From: Micrococcales bacterium
GTDB lineage: Bacteria > Actinomycetota > Actinomycetes > S36-B12 > UBA10799
Assembly: GCA_016703125.1 (NCBI GenBank)
Contig: JADJCR010000014.1
Coordinates: 1 to 46,120, forward strand
Direction of reading: 5' to 3'
DNA length: 46,120 nucleotides
Numbering within the stretch: the first letter of the stretch is position 1; each line of letters opens with the position of its first letter. Under the pieces are notes generated by a model. It was given only the letters and a program-made list of their open reading frames with translations. It searched no databases and was not told where the DNA came from. The position numbers and the translations under genes are program-made. Positions 31,976-46,120 of this stretch are shown in pieces.

Positions 31976-32982
31976 ATGAGACGCACCGTGATCAGTGGCG
32001 TGGCGGTCTGCACGCTCCTGGCGCCGGCGGCCCCGGCGTTCGCGGACCCGGCGCCCATCCTCACCTCCGGCATGGAACACCCAGCGGTGGCCCGCGTGCA
32101 GAAACTGCTGGGCATCTCCCCCCAGACCGGATACTTCGGGCCCATCACCCTGCAGGCCGTGACAACCTACCAGCGGGCGCACGGCATCCCCACGACCGGT
32201 GTCGTCGGCCCGCTGACCTGGGCCTCTCTCACCAAGGACAAGAAGGCACAGCGCACCAAGGCCAAGAAGGCCAAGCAGCAGCGCAAGGCGGCCAAGCGCG
32301 CCGCGTCCAAGAAGAAGTCGAAGAAGGCGGCCTCGCGCACCAACGCCATGACCGCATCGACCTTGCAGATCGGCGACCGTGGCGCCGCCGTGCTGTTCCT
32401 GCAGAAGGAACTCGGGGTCCAGCCGCAGACCGGCTACTTCGGGCCCATCACCGCGTCGTTCGTGAAGGCATTGCAGACCGCCGCCAAACTGCCGGTCACC
32501 GGGATCGTCGATCCCAGGACATGGCGCAAGGTCGGCAAGGTGACTTTCACGCCGCCTGCCCCGGCCCCCGCCCCACCCACCGACTCCACGGCCGCTCTGC
32601 CAGCACCGTCCAACGCCACCGCCGCCCAGGTGTTGAAGGTGGCCGCGTCCCAGGCCGGCGTGCCGTACGTGGCCACCGGCTACTCCCCGAGCAGGGCTTC
32701 AACTGCAGCAGTTACACGCAGTGGGTCTACAAGCAGGTCGGCATCGACCTCGGCGGGGCTTACACGGTCTGGCAGTACGACAAGAGCCGCCACATCAGCG
32801 CCGCGGAGGCAAAGCCCGGCGACTTGGTGTTCTTCTACAACTACGCCAACAACTTCATCGGTCACGTGGGCATCTACGCGGGCAACGGCATGATGTGGCA
32901 CGCGCCGCGCACGGGCCGGGTGGTCTCCTTGGAACGCGTGTACTCGGACAAGGTCTACTACGGGCGGGTGCTCAACCAGTAG
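31976..32982 (+). CDS. secreted peptidoglycan-binding NlpC/P60 endopeptidase (one frameshift)
   Basis: About 335 aa when corrected. Signal peptide to about residue 24 ('LLAPAAPAFADPA'); peptidoglycan-binding domain 1 (about 32-82, 'HPAVARVQKLLGISPQTGYF'); a Lys/Ala-rich linker; a second peptidoglycan-binding domain (about 128-182) sharing the phrase 'PQTGYFGPIT'; a Pro-rich linker; a C-terminal NlpC/P60 domain with 'FNCSSYTQWVYKQVG' (Cys) and 'FIGHVGIYAGNGMMWHAP' (His). It would cut cell-wall peptide cross-links outside the membrane. The frame breaks at about 32688-32690, where one G is missing between 'YVATGYSP' and 'EQGFNCSS'. ATG 31976 has GGGAGG five bases upstream. Confidence 0.9.
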
Positions 32983-32987
32983 GTCGG

Positions 32988-32993
32988 TAGAGT
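32988..32993 (+). promoter_or_regulatory. -10 box, leaderless promoter of the SDR gene
   Basis: TAGAGT, seven bases (CCGCCCC), then ATG 33001. It begins five bases after the NlpC/P60 stop. Confidence 0.58.
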
Positions 32994-33000
32994 CCGCCCC

Positions 33001-33780
33001 ATGGCTCCCTCCTCCCCCGCCGCACTGTCCGTATTCGCCCCCGGTTGCCTCACTGGCCGCAGCGCCATCGTGACCGGCGGCGGCTCCGGGATCGGCCGGG
33101 CGAGTGCCCAACTGCTGGCGGACCTGGGGGCCCGCGTTACTGTGGTCGGCCGCAAACTCGAGGCACTGCAGGAGACGTCCGCCCACAACCCCGAACTCAT
33201 CAGCACAGCCACCGCGGACCTGCGCGAACCCGAGCAGGTCGACGAGATGCTGACCTCCGTGGCGGCGTGCGACTTCCTGCTCAACAACGCCGGCGGGCAA
33301 TTCGTCGCGCAGGCCCAGGACATCACCTACAAGGGGTTCCGCGCAGTCACCCGCCTGAACCTCGACGCCCCCTGGTACCTCACCACCCAGGTCGCCAACC
33401 GCTACTTCATCCCCGCCAGTTACGGCAAGATCGTGTCGATCACGATGACCCCCCACCGCGGGATGCCGCTGATGGCCCACTCCTCGGCGGCGCGGGCAGG
33501 TGTGGAGTCGCTCACCCGCAACTGGGCCATGGAGTGGGGACGGTTCGGCATCCGGGCCGTGGCAGTTGCTCCGGGGATCGTCCACACGGCTGCCTGGGAG
33601 CGCTACGGAATGTCGCCGGAAGCCATCGGCTCTGGTCTGCCGGCCGGGCGCCTGCAAACCGCCGACGAGGTCGCCGCCATGGTCGCCTTCCTCTTCTCGC
33701 CCGCCGGCGACTACATCACCGGGACCACCTTCACCTGTGACGGCGGGTTCGACATCGCCGGTCCGACGCTGGGTGGGTGA
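33001..33780 (+). CDS. short-chain dehydrogenase/reductase, 2,4-dienoyl-CoA reductase-like
   Basis: 259 aa NAD(P)-binding oxidoreductase. The Rossmann loop 'AIVTGGGSGIGRASAQLL', 'LLNNAGGQFVAQAQDI' (NNAG) and the C-terminal 'YITGTTFTCDGGFDIAG' are standard SDR parts. The usual catalytic YxxxK is missing: the aligned residues are S161-S-A-A-R165 within 'MAHSSAARAGVESLTRNWAM'. This look ('H..SA.AGV...T...A.EWG') is shared with the DECR/PECR branch, in which the Tyr is also absent, so a fatty enoyl/dienoyl-CoA substrate is likely but unproven. Leaderless start. A single gene, followed by the dispersed repeat. Confidence 0.85.
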   Translation: MAPSSPAALSVFAPGCLTGRSAIVTGGGSGIGRASAQLLADLGARVTVVGRKLEALQETSAHNPELISTATADLREPEQVDEMLTSVAACDFLLNNAGGQFVAQAQDITYKGFRAVTRLNLDAPWYLTTQVANRYFIPASYGKIVSITMTPHRGMPLMAHSSAARAGVESLTRNWAMEWGRFGIRAVAVAPGIVHTAAWERYGMSPEAIGSGLPAGRLQTADEVAAMVAFLFSPAGDYITGTTFTCDGGFDIAGPTLGG

Positions 33781-33820
33781 CGGCCTGGCCCCCCGCACAC
33801 TCGACGGCCCCAGCCCAAGG

Positions 33821-33887
33821 CGGGAGCGAAACGGACAGCCGGGAGCGAAACTGCGCGGTTGGAACGCTCCCGCCCTGCGGCACCTCC
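33821..33887. repeat. dispersed intergenic repeat family, site B
   Basis: CGGGAGCGAAACGGACA, then CGGGAGCGAAACTGCGCGG and TTGGAACGCTCCCG, then CTGCGGCACCTCC. CGGGAGCG (33840-33847) and CGCTCCCG (33865-33872) form a perfect 8-bp stem with a 17-base loop that can itself partly pair. The block order equals sites A (about 16.9 kb) and C (about 37.9 kb). It lies in the gap after the SDR gene. Confidence 0.8.
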
Positions 33888-33952
33888 AACGCCCTCGTAA
33901 CCCGCGGCCACCGGGCCGTCCCCACACCGTGCATCCCCTGCGGCCCGGCGCG

Positions 33953-33958
33953 TAGCCT
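33953..33958 (+). promoter_or_regulatory. -10 box of the unknown gene-aldose epimerase operon
   Basis: TAGCCT 24 bases before ATG 33983, leaving a short leader carrying GGGAGG. Confidence 0.45.
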
Positions 33959-33982
33959 CAGGTCCCACGACGGGAGGTGACG

Positions 33983-34510
33983 ATGCACAAGGATCCAGTC
34001 GAGGTGTCCCCTTTCCACCGCCGGGACCTCACCCTGGCGGGCTTCCTGCTGCATCGGCGATGGCCGGACACCACGCTGGAGTGGTCCCACGTGCTGGCCC
34101 TGGCCGTCCGGGTGGCGGCCGTGCCCGGCGTGCTCGCCACTACCACGGTGTTCCGGGCCAGCGAGAATGCCCCGGATGTGGGGCACGCGCCGGCGGTGGG
34201 TGTCATGGCCAGCGCCGGCCCCGTCCTGGGTGACGACGCCCCCGGACCGGGATCCTTGGCCCGACCTCGGCCGCCTGCCCTGTTCGTGCTGCATCCCCCG
34301 GCGGAGACCCGCCCGTCGCTGCCCGAGGCCGACGGGGCCGCATCGGGCGCACTGTGGCTGCCGGGAATCCCCGAGTTGGGCCTTGAGCACCGGGCGGTCT
34401 GGGTGGAGGCCGAAGCCGACGGCACCGTCACCCGACTGGTCAGCGCCATGGATGTCGACCCCTGGCAGGACGCCGACCTCGCCGTGCTGGCCACCCTGGT
34501 CGCTGCATGA
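33983..34510 (+). CDS. hypothetical protein coupled to an aldose epimerase
   Basis: 175 aa, not recognised. It begins 'MHKDPVEVSPFHRRDLTLAG', has a mildly hydrophobic stretch ('HVLALAVRVAAVPGVLATTT'), a Pro/Gly/Ala-rich middle, and ends 'VSAMDVDPWQDADLAVLATL'. No signal peptide, no clear transmembrane helix, no Cys motif. ATG 33983 is chosen for GGGAGG five bases upstream; GTG 33977 lies inside that site. Its stop overlaps the epimerase start by ATGA, so the products probably work together or are made in a fixed ratio. Confidence 0.7.
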   Translation: MHKDPVEVSPFHRRDLTLAGFLLHRRWPDTTLEWSHVLALAVRVAAVPGVLATTTVFRASENAPDVGHAPAVGVMASAGPVLGDDAPGPGSLARPRPPALFVLHPPAETRPSLPEADGAASGALWLPGIPELGLEHRAVWVEAEADGTVTRLVSAMDVDPWQDADLAVLATLVAA

Positions 34511-35406
34511 ACATCCTCACCATCACGCAGGGGACGACCACCGCCCGGGTGGCACCCGACCTGGGGTTCAACTGTTTCTCCCTGGTGGTGGACGGCTTCG
34601 ACGTTCTGCACCAGGCACCCGACCTGTTCCCCGCCGGCAGCCCCACCCGCAGCGGGACACCGATCCTGTTCCCCTGGCCCAATCGCATAGCGGACGCGAC
34701 GTTCTCCTGGGCAGGCCGTGACTACGCGCTGCCCCGCAACGAGGCAGCCACCGGCGCCAGCCTGCACGGCTTCGCATGCCACCACCGGTGGCAGGTGCTG
34801 ACCGCCGCAGCCGACCGCGTCACTGGCGAGTTCCTGCTGTCCAGAGACGCCCCCGGTGCCAATTGGCCCGCGGACGGCCGGTTGCGCGTCACTTACGCGG
34901 TGGAGCCAGGGGCACTGATCGTGAGCAGCGAGGTGCACGCCCCGGACGACGACCTTCCGTTCGGCCTCGGCTTCCACCCGTACCTGCGCGTCCCGGGTCC
35001 CTTCGAGCAGTGGAAGCTGCAGTGCGACGCCGCCCTGACGTGGCCGCTGCAGGACATGATCCCGACCGGTGAGGTCGTGGCCGTGCCGCCCCGCCTCGAC
35101 TTCCGCACCGCTCGCGGAATCGGGGCCGATCACCTCGACGACGTTCTGACCGGCCTGTCACCGGCCGATGGGATATCCCGGCGTGCATGGCTGTCGTCCG
35201 CAGCCCGATCGGTGACCATCTCCAGCGATCCGGCCTTCCGCGACTACGTGCTGTACACCACCCCGGCGCGCGACGCGGTGGCCGTCGAGCCCTACACCTG
35301 CCCCACGGACGCGGTGCACCTGGATCAGCGCGGAATCGATGCCGGATGGCACGTGCTGCCGGCCGGGCGGACGCGGGTCTTCACCTGGCGCCTCGACGTG
35401 ACCTGA
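34507..35406 (+). CDS. galM: aldose 1-epimerase family protein
   Basis: Galactose-mutarotase fold of 299 aa. 'GTPILFPWPNRIADATFSW' is the substrate-binding opening, 'LHGFACHHRW' and 'FGLGFHPYLRVPG' supply the active-site His residues, and 'AVAVEPYTCPTDAVH' the catalytic Glu. It would interconvert anomers of an aldose; the sugar is unknown, and relatives include hexose-6-phosphate epimerases. ATG 34507 overlaps the previous stop (ATGA). No other sugar-catabolism genes lie next to it. The galM symbol is by family, not by proven orthology. Confidence 0.88.
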   Translation: MNILTITQGTTTARVAPDLGFNCFSLVVDGFDVLHQAPDLFPAGSPTRSGTPILFPWPNRIADATFSWAGRDYALPRNEAATGASLHGFACHHRWQVLTAAADRVTGEFLLSRDAPGANWPADGRLRVTYAVEPGALIVSSEVHAPDDDLPFGLGFHPYLRVPGPFEQWKLQCDAALTWPLQDMIPTGEVVAVPPRLDFRTARGIGADHLDDVLTGLSPADGISRRAWLSSAARSVTISSDPAFRDYVLYTTPARDAVAVEPYTCPTDAVHLDQRGIDAGWHVLPAGRTRVFTWRLDVT

Positions 35407-35445
35407 CCGCACCAGCCTGCGGACTGCCCAACTGCGGCGGATTGC

Positions 35446-35451
35446 TACCGT
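35446..35451 (+). promoter_or_regulatory. -10 box of the MMPL gene
   Basis: TACCGT 25 bases before ATG 35477; the leader carries GAGGAG. Confidence 0.45.
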
Positions 35452-35476
35452 TCCAGTAGTTGATCTGAGGAGACCC

Positions 35477-37782
35477 ATGGGACACCTTGCACGGTGGGCA
35501 GTGCGCAAACCCGTTGTCGCCATCATCGCCTGGTTCGCAGTGTTCCTGGTCATCGGAGTGCTGGGGTCTCGCTTCGGCGGGGACCTGAAGGATTCCTTCG
35601 AGCTGCCCGGCACCGAATCGCAGGTGGCGCAGAACCTGCTGGCGGAGACCAGCGGTGCTAGCGCCGCCTCCGGTGCCACCGCGACACTGATCTGGGGCGT
35701 GGACTCCGGAACTGTCGAGGCGGCCGGCGTCAAGCAGACCGTCACCCCGCTGATGGAGAAGTTCGCCGACCTCCCCGGGGTAGCCTGCGTGACGTCCCCG
35801 TACGGCGACACCTACGGGGACGCGTGCCCCGAGCGGCAGCAGCAGGCCAGCGCCTTCCCGCTGCCACCCGAGATCCAAGCCAAGATCGACAAGGCCACTG
35901 CTGCGGCCATCGAAGCCACCTCGCCGATCAGCGACAACCGTCAGGTCGCCTACGCCACGATCGCCTTCGACAGCGCCTCGGACATCCCAACACAGACCGC
36001 CTCCACGATCGTGGACGACGTCGAGGCGGCCAATGGCACCGACGGGGTGACCATCGGGGCCAGCGGACAGGTCCTCGCCTTCGCCGGCCAGGAACCCCCC
36101 AGCGGTGAGGCGATCGGCATCTTGGTCGCGATCGTCATCCTGCTGGTCGCCTTCGGGTCGCTCGTGGCTGCCGGCCTGCCGATCGTCAGCGCCATCTTCG
36201 GGCTGGGTGCGGGCCTGAGTCTGGTGACTTTCACGGCGAACTTCTTCAACGTTGCGACCTTCGCCCCCACCCTCGCGGCCATGATCGGGCTGGGCGTGGG
36301 TATCGACTATGCGCTGTTCATCCTCAACCGTTTCCGGCAGGCGGTCATGGCCGGGCACGACCCCAAGGACGCGGCGTACGAGTCCGTGAACACCGCCGGG
36401 CGCGCGGTGCAGTTCGCCGGTACGACCGTGATCATCGCCCTGCTGGGCTTGTTCGTGCTGGGCATCGGCTTCTTCAACGGCCTGGCCATCGCCGCCTCGC
36501 TGACTGTGGCCATGGTGATGCTCTCGGCAGTGTGGCTGCTGCCCGGGCTGCTCTCACTGCTGGGAGCGAAGTCACTGGGGATTCGCATGCCCTGGGCACG
36601 CAAGCACAAGGAATGGCACCCCGAGGGCGGCCGCTGGGCCCACTATGGCCACGTCCTTCAGCGCCGGCCCTGGCTGTACACGATCAGCGCCGCCGTGCTC
36701 GTCATGGTGCTGGCCATCCCCTACTTCAGCATCCGCCTCGGCTTCCCCGACGACGGCGGACAGCCGGTGGGCAGCCCCGCACGTACTGCGTACGACCTGC
36801 AGGCCGCCGGCTTCGGCCCGGGCAGCAACGGCCCGTTCTTCCTCGCCGTCCAGCTGCCGTACGCCCTGGATGAGGACTCACTGCGCTCATTGATCCGCGA
36901 CCTGAACGACACCCCCGGGGTGGCCCGGACCATCCCCAACGAGGCCATGGTCCCGGTGTCGGTGACCTCCCACCAGACGATCGCCGCCATCCAGGTCATC
37001 CCGGAATCGGCGCCGCAGGATCCGGCCACCGACGAACTCCTGCAACGCCTGCGGACCGAGACCATCCCGCGGGCCGAAGAGGGCACAACCCTGCGCGCAT
37101 ACGTCGGCGGTTCGACGGCCGTGACCAATGACTTCACCTCGGTGCTGTCCAATGCGCTGCCGGTGTTCCTCGCTGTGGTCGTGGGCCTGGGATTCATCGC
37201 ATTGACCATCCTGTTCCGGTCGGTGCTGGTCCCGCTGATCGGTGCGGTGACCAGCCTGCTGAGCCTGGGGCCGCCCTCGGTGTGACCACCGCGGTCTTCC
37301 AATGGGGCTGGGGGGCCGACCTGCTGGGCCTGACCTCGACCGGGCCGATCTTGCCCTTCCTGCCCATCATGGTGTTCGCGATCCTCTTCGGGTTGTCCAT
37401 GGACTACCAGGTGTTCCTGGTCAGCCGCATGCACGAGGAGTGGGATCACACCAAAGACGACCAGTTGGCCGTGCGCCGCGGGTTGGCCGGGTCCGGCCGG
37501 GTGGTGGCCATCGCGGCCGCAATCATGGCCAGCGTCTTCCTCGCGTTCATCCCGACGCCCGAGGACACCATCAAACTCTTCGGCGTCGGTCTGGCCACCG
37601 CGATTCTGGTGGACGCCTTCATCATCCGCCTGGTCCTCGTGCCGTCCTTGATGAGCTGGATCGGGCCGCCCACCTGGTGGTTGCCGAAGTGGCTGGGCTT
37701 CCTGCCCGAGGTGCACATGGAGGCCGAGGGCGCGGACGACGAGATCGTTGACGACGACCCCGAGTTGGTCGGGGCGAAGTAG
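35477..37782 (+). CDS. MMPL/RND-family transporter (one frameshift)
   Basis: About 768 aa in the cytoplasmic membrane, proton-driven export of lipids or hydrophobic compounds. First helix 'RKPVVAIIAWFAVFLVIGVL', a porter loop, helices 2-6 with the proton-relay pair in 'GLGVGIDYALFILNRF', second porter loop, then helices 7-12 with the second relay 'LFGLSMDYQVFLVSRMHEEW'. The two halves are internally repeated as in all RND pumps. The frame is lost at 37267-37270: a run of four G's is one short ('LLSLGPPSV-stop' for 'LLSLGAALGVTTAVF'), a typical homopolymer error. No membrane-fusion or regulatory gene adjoins it; substrate unknown. Confidence 0.9.
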
Positions 37783-37832
37783 GCGCGTCCCGCGCGAGGT
37801 GGCGACGCTGTCGCGGAGGCTCGGGAGGGGCT

Positions 37833-38013
37833 ACCCGGGAGAGAACCGGACACCCGGGAGAGATCCGGCACGGTTGCATCGCTCCCCGGTAACGGCTTCT
37901 CTCCCGCCCTCAACTGACCGCGCGGCGCGCTCGCACCCGGGAGAGAACCGGACACCCGGGAGAGAACCGGCACGGTTGTATCGCTCCCCGGTAAGAGACC
38001 CCCCCCGGTAACG
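37833..38013. repeat. dispersed intergenic repeat family, site C (two tandem copies)
   Basis: Copy 1 at about 37833-37911 and copy 2 at about 37935-38013. Each has ACCCGGGAGAGAaCCGGAC twice in tandem, then GGCACGGTTG, CTCCCCGGTAA and CGGCTTC. In copy 1 CGGGAGAGAA (37836-37845) and TTCTCTCCCG (37897-37906) are a perfect 10-bp inverted repeat. It fills the gap between the convergent MMPL and rpoC genes, before the rpoC terminator. Confidence 0.85.
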
Positions 38014-38029
38014 GCTTCCCCGACCGGCG

Positions 38030-38058
38030 AAGCCCCGGCCACTGGTGGCCGGGGGCTT
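38030..38058 (-). terminator. rho-independent-like hairpin after rpoC
   Basis: AAGCCCCGGCCAC and GTGGCCGGGGGCTT pair over about 13 bp (one bulged G) around a 2-base tip, 15 bases past the rpoC stop. There is no T-run; GC-rich stems without U tracts are usual terminators in actinobacteria. The symmetry would allow it to work on both strands. Confidence 0.75.
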
Positions 38059-38072
38059 GGTCGACAGGGGGG

Positions 38073-41900
<3,828 letters not shown>

Positions 41901-41968
41901 GTGGTGGTCCTTTGCTGTCTCGTTTGGTGGACTAGTTGGCTTGTCTGGCAGTCACCTGCCGCTGGTCC

Positions 41969-45412
<3,444 letters not shown>

Positions 45413-45677
45413 GTGAGATCCTTCCGAGGTTCGCGGGTGTGGTGGGTCGCACAGGTCAGGACATGCTGAGAAAGCGGCCCGGAAGACATGGGGTCTCCGG
45501 ACAGGGTCGAAGCGGGACTGTCCATGGCATGCTTGCAGAACACCCAGAATAACTGAGGTGGCCTGAGTACAACACGGGCCAACACACAATGATGACCCTG
45601 AGCCGCAAACGTCAGCGAACGGCGCGTACGCCGCCTCGCGTGGGTACTTCGGCAAAGCGGCTGCGCGACGCAGCGCA
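45413..45677 (-). other. rplL-rpoB intergenic leader region
   Basis: No gene is supported here. The space between rplL and rpoB usually holds an internal promoter or attenuator. On the minus strand TTGTAC followed about 15 bases later by TATTCT (roughly 45545-45572) could be such a promoter. Indels in this stretch make exact spacing unreliable. Confidence 0.35.
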
Positions 45678-46077
45678 TTTGACCGAGACGGTGGCGCCGG
45701 CGCTCCTCGAGGGCTTCCTCGGCCTTGTCTGCAGCCTCTTGTTGACCTTCTCGATGACCGCTCTTCGGGGCACCTCGACGAGTGTCCTTGGCCTCCTTCT
45801 GTCCCGAGGCTGGTCAGCGCTCTGACCTCCTTGATGACCTGGGATCTTCTTGCTGCCGGCGGCCTCGAGACGACGTCGAACTCGTCCTTCTCCATTTTGG
45901 GCGGCGGCTTCGGCACTGGCGACTGCCGGCAGCGGGGCAGCGGCTTCGACGGCGACCGGAGCAGCGGCCGTCACGCCGAAGGTCTCCTCGAACTTCCTTG
46001 ACGAACTCGCTGAGCTCGAGCAGTGGGTCATTTTCCTTGAATGCGTCCAGCATCTCTTCGGTGGACAGCTTCGCCAT
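45678..46077 (-). CDS. rplL: 50S ribosomal protein L7/L12 (frameshifted)
   Basis: Stalk protein that recruits translation factors; about 128-132 aa expected. Starts 'MAKLSTEEMLDAFKE' at ATG 46077 with AAAGGA upstream. The N-terminal dimerisation domain continues in another frame as 'FEETFGVTAAAPVAVEAAAP' (hinge); the C-terminal domain is split among frames as 'EKDEFDVV', 'LEAAGSKKI', 'QVIKEVRALTSLG', 'VIEKVNK' and 'SAGATVSVK'. At least five single-base slips are needed to restore it, so the sequence here is unreliable rather than the gene dead. The end is placed after 'VSVK', as the true stop codon is not legible. Upstream neighbours (rplJ expected) lie outside the window. Confidence 0.85.
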
Positions 46078-46120
46078 GGTCGGCGTTCCTTTCTACTTCT
46101 CCGCTCGGGCCGGAAGATCG

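Overview
The window is high-GC, gene-dense chromosomal DNA from an actinobacterium (Actinomycetota). The evidence is gene content and order: purE-purK-acyl-CoA dehydrogenase-GtrA, PH protein-birA-accD-accE-maf-accA, lpdA-gamma-glutamylcyclotransferase-pnp-pmmB-deoC, csp-DUF2771-DUF3027-DUF2530-serC-citA-pdxH, ideR, and rpoC-rpoB-rplL. These blocks resemble the Rv3274c-Rv3308 and Rv0871-Rv0889c neighbourhoods of Mycobacterium tuberculosis and the birA-accD-cyclase cluster of Streptomyces. The species cannot be named from sequence alone. An uncultured lineage assembled from metagenomic reads is plausible, because there are several single-base frameshifts, mostly in G/C runs, and a burst of indels at the right end.

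Left part (1-7453): de novo purine genes (minus strand) below an acyl-CoA dehydrogenase, a GtrA membrane protein, an acyl-CoA carboxylase beta subunit, a class III adenylate cyclase, a PH-domain membrane protein and biotin-protein ligase. Positions 7453-13167 hold the biotin-dependent acyl-CoA carboxylase set: accD and accE (with a glycosyltransferase translationally coupled to accE), maf on the other strand, and accA (biotin carboxylase plus BCCP). BirA, divergent from accD, would biotinylate AccA. Positions 13185-18933 hold a Gly-rich membrane protein, a flavoprotein (lpdA) coupled to the NHEJ gene ku, a stand-alone LigD polymerase domain and a pirin. Positions 19012-22645 are nucleoside/sugar-phosphate salvage (pnp, pmmB, deoC). 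Positions 22719-28479 hold a cold-shock protein, conserved actinobacterial proteins of unknown function, serC, citrate synthase and pdxH. SerC is a PLP enzyme and PdxH makes PLP. Positions 28486-31635 hold a ParA/small DNA-binding pair, a photolyase and the iron regulator ideR. Positions 31976-37782 hold a secreted NlpC/P60 hydrolase, an SDR, an unknown gene with an aldose epimerase, and an MMPL/RND exporter. Positions 38073-46077 hold rpoC, rpoB and rplL on the minus strand.

Regulatory layout is unusually readable. Sixteen genes have a TANNNT-like (or CANNAT) -10 box ending 6-8 bases before the start codon and no Shine-Dalgarno, so they are probably leaderless. At two divergent gene pairs (birA/accD and citA/pdxH) the two -10 boxes overlap almost completely on opposite strands. 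Six convergent gene pairs are separated by at most 8 bases or overlap, with no spacer that could hold a terminator.

The least explained DNA is intergenic. A hairpin-forming repeat family occurs at three separate sites (about 16.9, 33.8 and 37.9 kb). Four alternating copies of a 13-bp motif form two perfect 15-bp inverted repeats between maf and accA. I see no CRISPR array, tRNA, prophage, transposase or recognisable defence system. The strongest candidates for something undescribed are these two repeat systems and the face-to-face promoters.
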